This document shows positions 59,658-64,000 of a DNA stretch of 64,000 nucleotides, piece by piece. The notes under the pieces were generated by a model. The model was not told the origin of the DNA and made no database searches. It worked only from the letters and a program-made list of their open reading frames with translations. Position 1 is the first letter of the stretch. Every line of letters starts with the position of its first letter. The position numbers were made by a program, and so were the translations under genes. Source of the stretch: Amaurobius ferox (Eukaryota; Arthropoda; Arachnida; Araneae; Amaurobiidae); contig OX578138.1 of NCBI GenBank assembly GCA_951213105.1, positions 89,940,914 through 90,004,913 of the forward strand. The letters are read 5' to 3'.

Positions 59658-60572
59658 TTTTCTAACCCCAGCATGTTCTTCAAAAAACTACGGGAGAAAT
59701 TAATTGCTGTGATATATCGTAGTAGCTGAAATGATGACTGCAATGTAAAAACAAACATTTTTTGTTGGAAAATTGGTCTTATATAATTTCGATAATGGGG
59801 CATTGTTATTGGTGGAAACATTTCAGGATAAAATTACTTGTCACTTTAAATCTAATTTTGTATATCACAGAGAAAGCGTGATGCTGAGTCTAAGATAACA
59901 CTTACTGATAATTGTAATGATCCATGCTAATATTTCATATTCCCAATTAGAGGGGATGAAAGTGGTTTTCCTGCGAACTCTTAAGATAAAAGGTTGAAGG
60001 TCTTGGCCATACGGTAATGTACTGCGGCTTGTTATCTGTAAAATACCTGAGTTACAGACAGGTTTATGTTGCAGAAAACATGCTTAACAGTCAACGGAAC
60101 AAGTTGTGACCTATCAAGACGTTATGTTATCTTTATAGAACTATGAGAATCGCAACGAGCAATTTAGTATTCATGCTGCAGTATGACATACATGAAACCC
60201 CCTTTTACCTGTCTTTTGACTTGCAAATAAATTTACATTTATCTCTTTGGAAATAAGGTTCGGTAATTTCAAGAATGTATAAAATCCTTTAAAGGAGTAT
60301 ATATTCTAGAAAGTGGTAAATTCTACAATGTGGTAAAAAAATAATCGAACCAACTCAAATAGCTCACCGTTCTGTTGCATACTTCTCCTAATGGATTATA
60401 TTTCCGTGTTAAATTACTGTTTAATTAAGGAATTAATTATTTATTTCTTCTACGAAAAAATTCATTCCATATATTATGTTATACAATTACACGAATACAT
60501 CGCTTTTTAAAAACTAAAGAGCTAAAACAGCAATATAAATCAATGGATAATTTCAAGCTCTGACATTTTTGT
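59658..60572. other. non-coding DNA without recognised features
   Basis: No gene or repeat recognised. Confidence 0.4.
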
Positions 60573-61355
60573 TTTCCCTGCAATACATGATAATGTAAAG
60601 GGAAAGTATTGCAATCATGCCGAAAATTGCAACTCGAGTTTTCGACGGATCTACACTTTTCGAGACCTCTAGAATACGAAAAAACTATTTATAGCGTGAC
60701 GTATGTGTATGTGTGTCTGTCTGTCTGTGTGTCTGTCTGTGTATCTGTCTGTCTGTGCAGATTTTGTATCCACTCTAACGAAAAAACTAATTGACCGAAT
60801 TTCATAAAATTTGGTTGGTAAGTCACTTGTGGGTGAATCTGGTGCTGATTAGTTTTGGGTACGATTCGTAATAAAAGAACCCGCCTTTTTCTGCAAAATG
60901 GCCTTCAAAATCTTGTACCCACTCTAGCTGAAAAACTAATGGACCGAATTTCACGAATTTCGGTAGAAAAGTCTCTTGTGTGTCACCTTGGTGCTTATTA
61001 GATTCTGGTACGATTCGAAAAAAATAACCTGCATTTTTTTGTAAAATGGCCCGCAAAAGTCGTCAAAATCTAAAATAAAAAACTACGCATGCTCAAATAT
61101 ATCCATCAAATACTTGTTTTATACGTAAATTTTAAGAAAGAAAGAATAAGACCAATCCCGTTATATTAGGACTAGCCGTTCTCGAGATATTTTAGTATTT
61201 TCGTTATTTTCTCCACCACCTTTGAAAATAAGTCCAGTTAGCAAATGAGAACGAAAATTGAATTAAATGTGAATTAAATTTAATTAAAATAAAGAGAACG
61301 TGGATATGTCTGCAGGGAAAGTCATGTGCTGCCCACATCAGATTTTTTAATTTCT
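60573..61355 (+). mobile_element. H2-related repeat with internal 149-bp duplication
   Basis: The start CAATACATGATAATGTAAAG / GGAAAGTATTGCAATCATGC is followed by AACTCGAGTTTTCGACGG and a GTCT/GTGT tract (60706-60758). A 149-bp module then occurs twice (TTGTATCCACTCTA at 60764, TTGTACCCACTCTA at 60913). The end is GGGAAAGTCATGTGCTGCCC. A distinct H2 subfamily: ends conserved, centre replaced. Confidence 0.7.
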
Positions 61356-62926
61356 TTTACTTAAAAGAAACATATTCATTAAGCATGTGAATAAAAAACA
61401 TTTTGTGCATTAACGCTTAAAATGTAAATCAGCATAACAAATTAAGGTAATAATTTGTTTCTGAATGAAAAAAGAGCTTTTTCGCTAAGAAAAATGAGGT
61501 ACAGAGAAGGTACTTCAGCAAAATAGGAGACGCATTTAAAATGGCATTTTAAAGAACAGCATTGAGATATCATTTAGAATAGCATTTTAAATTCCAACTT
61601 TAAAATATTGCAAAAATAACTGTAATGTAAAAGTCGTCATTAATAATAAGCTATGAAATATTTTAGTAGCGCGGCATGAACTTATTTTGAAACAAGCAAT
61701 AGCAACCTTCATAATAAAAGAACAAAGAACCACATTAGCAACCGCAGATGCCTTCTTGCTTTTACTGCATGATTGCTTTATCTTATCGCCTTAGCATATA
61801 TTCATTTTGTCTCTAAAATTGTTATATTTCAGCATTTAAATATCGTTACAACATTGTAAGTAGTGATATGATAAAATATGAAGCTAATCATTCGAAACAA
61901 TTCATCATATAGAATGAAATACGACTACTATGAAATGTGACGGTTGCGTGTGATACTAAATCAAAAATGTTACCACTATCTCGTAACAATTATTCATGCA
62001 TGGTTTAGAGATGTCATTGCATATATTCCAAGACTCACAGCTGTGCGGTTATTCATCACGAAAAATGAAACTTCAATTTACGTATCTGTATGCAGACACT
62101 GAAATATTCAGGGCATCGGCATTTGTGGGTCCCCTCTGGGGGTTTTATCTGGTGCCAAGGTTGTTTTCTTATCAGTCACACAAAGTAGAACAGAAAGCGA
62201 AAGCATCTTCCATCGCCTGTCAATTCTTTAGCAGGAGATTTAACATGTTGGGTTTGACGTAAATGACTAAAGAAATTTATTACTTGGCGTTTTCCCCAAA
62301 CATAGTAAAGACAGCTTTTGAAGTAGGGCTGCTTCGAAAAGCCTGCCCTTCGAAATAAAATGCCAAATGCTGTTATTGTCAATGTCCTGTTTATTAGCTT
62401 ATAATATTCCAATGTGCCCTTGGTATCATATTTGGTACTTTATATTTTCAGCTTTAGCTAAGCAATGATATAGCAATGTGGAAACGAGTTGCTGTAGGAC
62501 ACGATATTCACCAAATGAATATCAATTTTAATTTTTTTTTTTTTCTGATGAGTAAAATCGCATAATAAACACTTGAAATAGATATTCATTTGAATTTACA
62601 ACGGATTTGCAGTTTAAAATTGCTTTCCTGTATCATTTGGCGATTTGACGCATTGTAAAATTGCCACAATTCGAAAAATTTGGGAACAAAACATCTAGAG
62701 AAGGGTATTTTTGCTAATGTTAGTTGATTTATTGGTATTGCCATAAAAATGACATATAAATCAAAAATACATTCAAAAATACATAAAGTATAATTATTTT
62801 TTGTATTTTTTTTAAATGCGTGTAGGCCATTAAAGCAAAAGGTACTTATACAAATTTCCAATTTAAAAAATGAAAATTAAATTGCATACGGCTAACTCAG
62901 ACCATTTTGACTGTCACATTTTATAA
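61356..62926. other. non-coding DNA without recognised features
   Basis: No gene recognised. An 88-codon frame at 61996-62262 shows no family motif. TTGGCGATTTGACG-type text at 62637-62650 may belong to the H2 element seen at the window end. Confidence 0.4.
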
Positions 62927-63903
62927 AAAGAAAGATCAATCATGCATAAAGCATTGATTATAAAACACTTTCCAACTGAAATGCAATTTTATTTAAACAT
63001 CTCTAAAATGTAATACCTTTAGCACTGATATATCTTAAATTATCATAGTACTACAATAATTTATTATATTTGAAAACGTAACTTCATAAAAAAAGATGAA
63101 CTGCATCCAAATGACATCAACGAAATATAAATCGTTTGGCTGACTCTCTATGTAAAAGCTATGGTTATTTCCTATTACTATGACTCAAGAAGCTATGTCT
63201 GAATGACTATGAGAAAGCTATGACTCCAGAGCTAAATAATTATACGTGAAAAACTGTCAGAAATTCTTATACAACTCATCTTACAATCACTTGTTTACAT
63301 TTTGCAACCATTAAATTTAGGCTTCGTTGTAGAAATAGTCAAAGTTTGATGATCATTTAAACTAAAAAATATTGTAATTGCGTTGGCGCAGAATGTAGAT
63401 GAACAGAAAATACGGAAAAATAAAACAGTTTTAGGACGGATATAACACTAAATATAAATTTAAAAGAACTTAGATAATATTAATTGTTGATTTATTGGTA
63501 TTGCCAATAAATCAGCCTGAAAAAAAAAGATGGATGCCATATTTTATTTTGAACTGGGACACATGATCGCCTTATGTAATATGTGTGTAATTATTATTAT
63601 ATGTAATATGTATTATTATATGTAATATGTACTTCATGTAATATGTGTGTAATAATTAGGTCCCATAGGGTTCAATGTATTTCACTTTCTCAACCCGGGT
63701 TCAATCCAAAACTAATTGTGTGATATTATTCATTTACATTCCCATACGTCCCACAGACCGTCTCAATAACATACTAGAATTTCATTTTGATAAAGTCATT
63801 TTTACGGCAGTTATCGTGCGAACGAATAGAAAGAAAGACAGACAGGCAGACATACAGATTGAACAAAGTCATAAACACTTTTCAAATGTGTTGGAAAGTG
63901 TTA
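62927..63903. mobile_element. H1 repeat with rearranged centre
   Basis: From AAGAAAGATCAATCATGCAT (left) to the end AAACACTTTTCAAATGTGTT / GGAAAGTGTTAA at 63903, with a decayed AGACAGACAGGCAGACATAC tract. The part at 63480-63660 is replaced by a short palindrome (GATTTATTGG...CCAATAAATC) and ATATGTAATATGT repeats. It sits inside an H2 element, judging from the sequence to its right. Confidence 0.75.
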
Positions 63904-64000
63904 AAATTGACGCTAACCCAGACAAAATAACTACAAAATTATGAAAATTCAATATTTTGGAAAGAATATAAGACTCTTCTATAGGAATAACCTATTTCTT
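63904..64000 (+). mobile_element. H2 interior fragment running off the window
   Basis: The sequence AAATTCAATATTTTGGAAAG then ATAAGACTCTTCTATAGGAA / TAACCTATTTCTT matches the H2 interior at about 16345-16410 and 30120-30180. The H1 copy at 62927-63903 therefore appears inserted in an H2 copy that continues past 64000. Confidence 0.65.

Overview
This window looks like AT-rich, gene-poor nuclear DNA from an arthropod, most likely a spider. The reasons are long (AT)n and (GT)n microsatellites, no bacterial-style coding, and interspersed repeats (a 5S rRNA-derived SINE, a class II tRNA-derived SINE, Tc1 and hAT DNA transposons, hairpin-ended repeats with GTCT/GACA tracts). The spider assignment is an inference from repeat style. 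I find no intact host protein-coding gene. Most open frames are AT-rich chance frames, microsatellite translations or transposon relics.

Layout. 1-6180 is mostly featureless AT-rich DNA with small tandem repeats and a full 5S-SINE (4428-4810). At 6183-6660 lies the one promoter-like island: TATAAATAG, two CACGTG boxes, an inverted CCAAT, a GC box, and splice-donor-like sites on both strands. 7507-7648 is an (AT)n tract. 9505-10225 is a satellite of about 56-bp monomers in a 167-168 bp three-monomer higher order, invaded by a truncated SINE. 13664-14610 is a long foldback with arms of about 275 bp. 15690-31036 is dominated by two repeat families, here named H2 (terminal palindrome TATACAT/ATGTATA, GT/CA tract) and A (head CCCGTTCTTCGTACGG, GACA tract, tail TTTATTTATATAGAT). 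A tRNA-SINE with perfect target-site duplications (TSDs) sits at 24066-24301.

34000-46800 is a nest of transposons. Six copies of a repeat of about 1.3 kb (H1, terminal palindrome AACACTTT/AAAGTGTT plus GTCT tract) lie between 34180 and 44486, and two more lie near the right end. One H1 copy was split by a hAT transposon (40432-42480, 16-bp perfect terminal inverted repeats, TSD GTTTAGAC). The hAT was in turn invaded by a tRNA-SINE whose 3' body is repeated four times at a 122-bp period. Another H1 copy sits inside a family A element. Four tiny insertions (57-62 bp), each with 12-14 bp TSDs, consist of almost nothing but the hairpin that forms the 3' tail of the 5S-SINE. 47697-49249 is a dead Tc1-like transposon split by a 5S-SINE. 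54771-55452 is a non-autonomous DNA transposon with CCCTTTCG ends. 57410-57705 is an (AT)n block of about 300 bp. The right end holds further H1 and H2 copies.

Nothing forms an operon or pathway. The biology here is the layering of mobile elements and the RNA structures at their ends. The strongest candidate for something undescribed is the hairpin-only retroposon family. Its predicted stem is kept by paired changes relative to the 5S-SINE tail.
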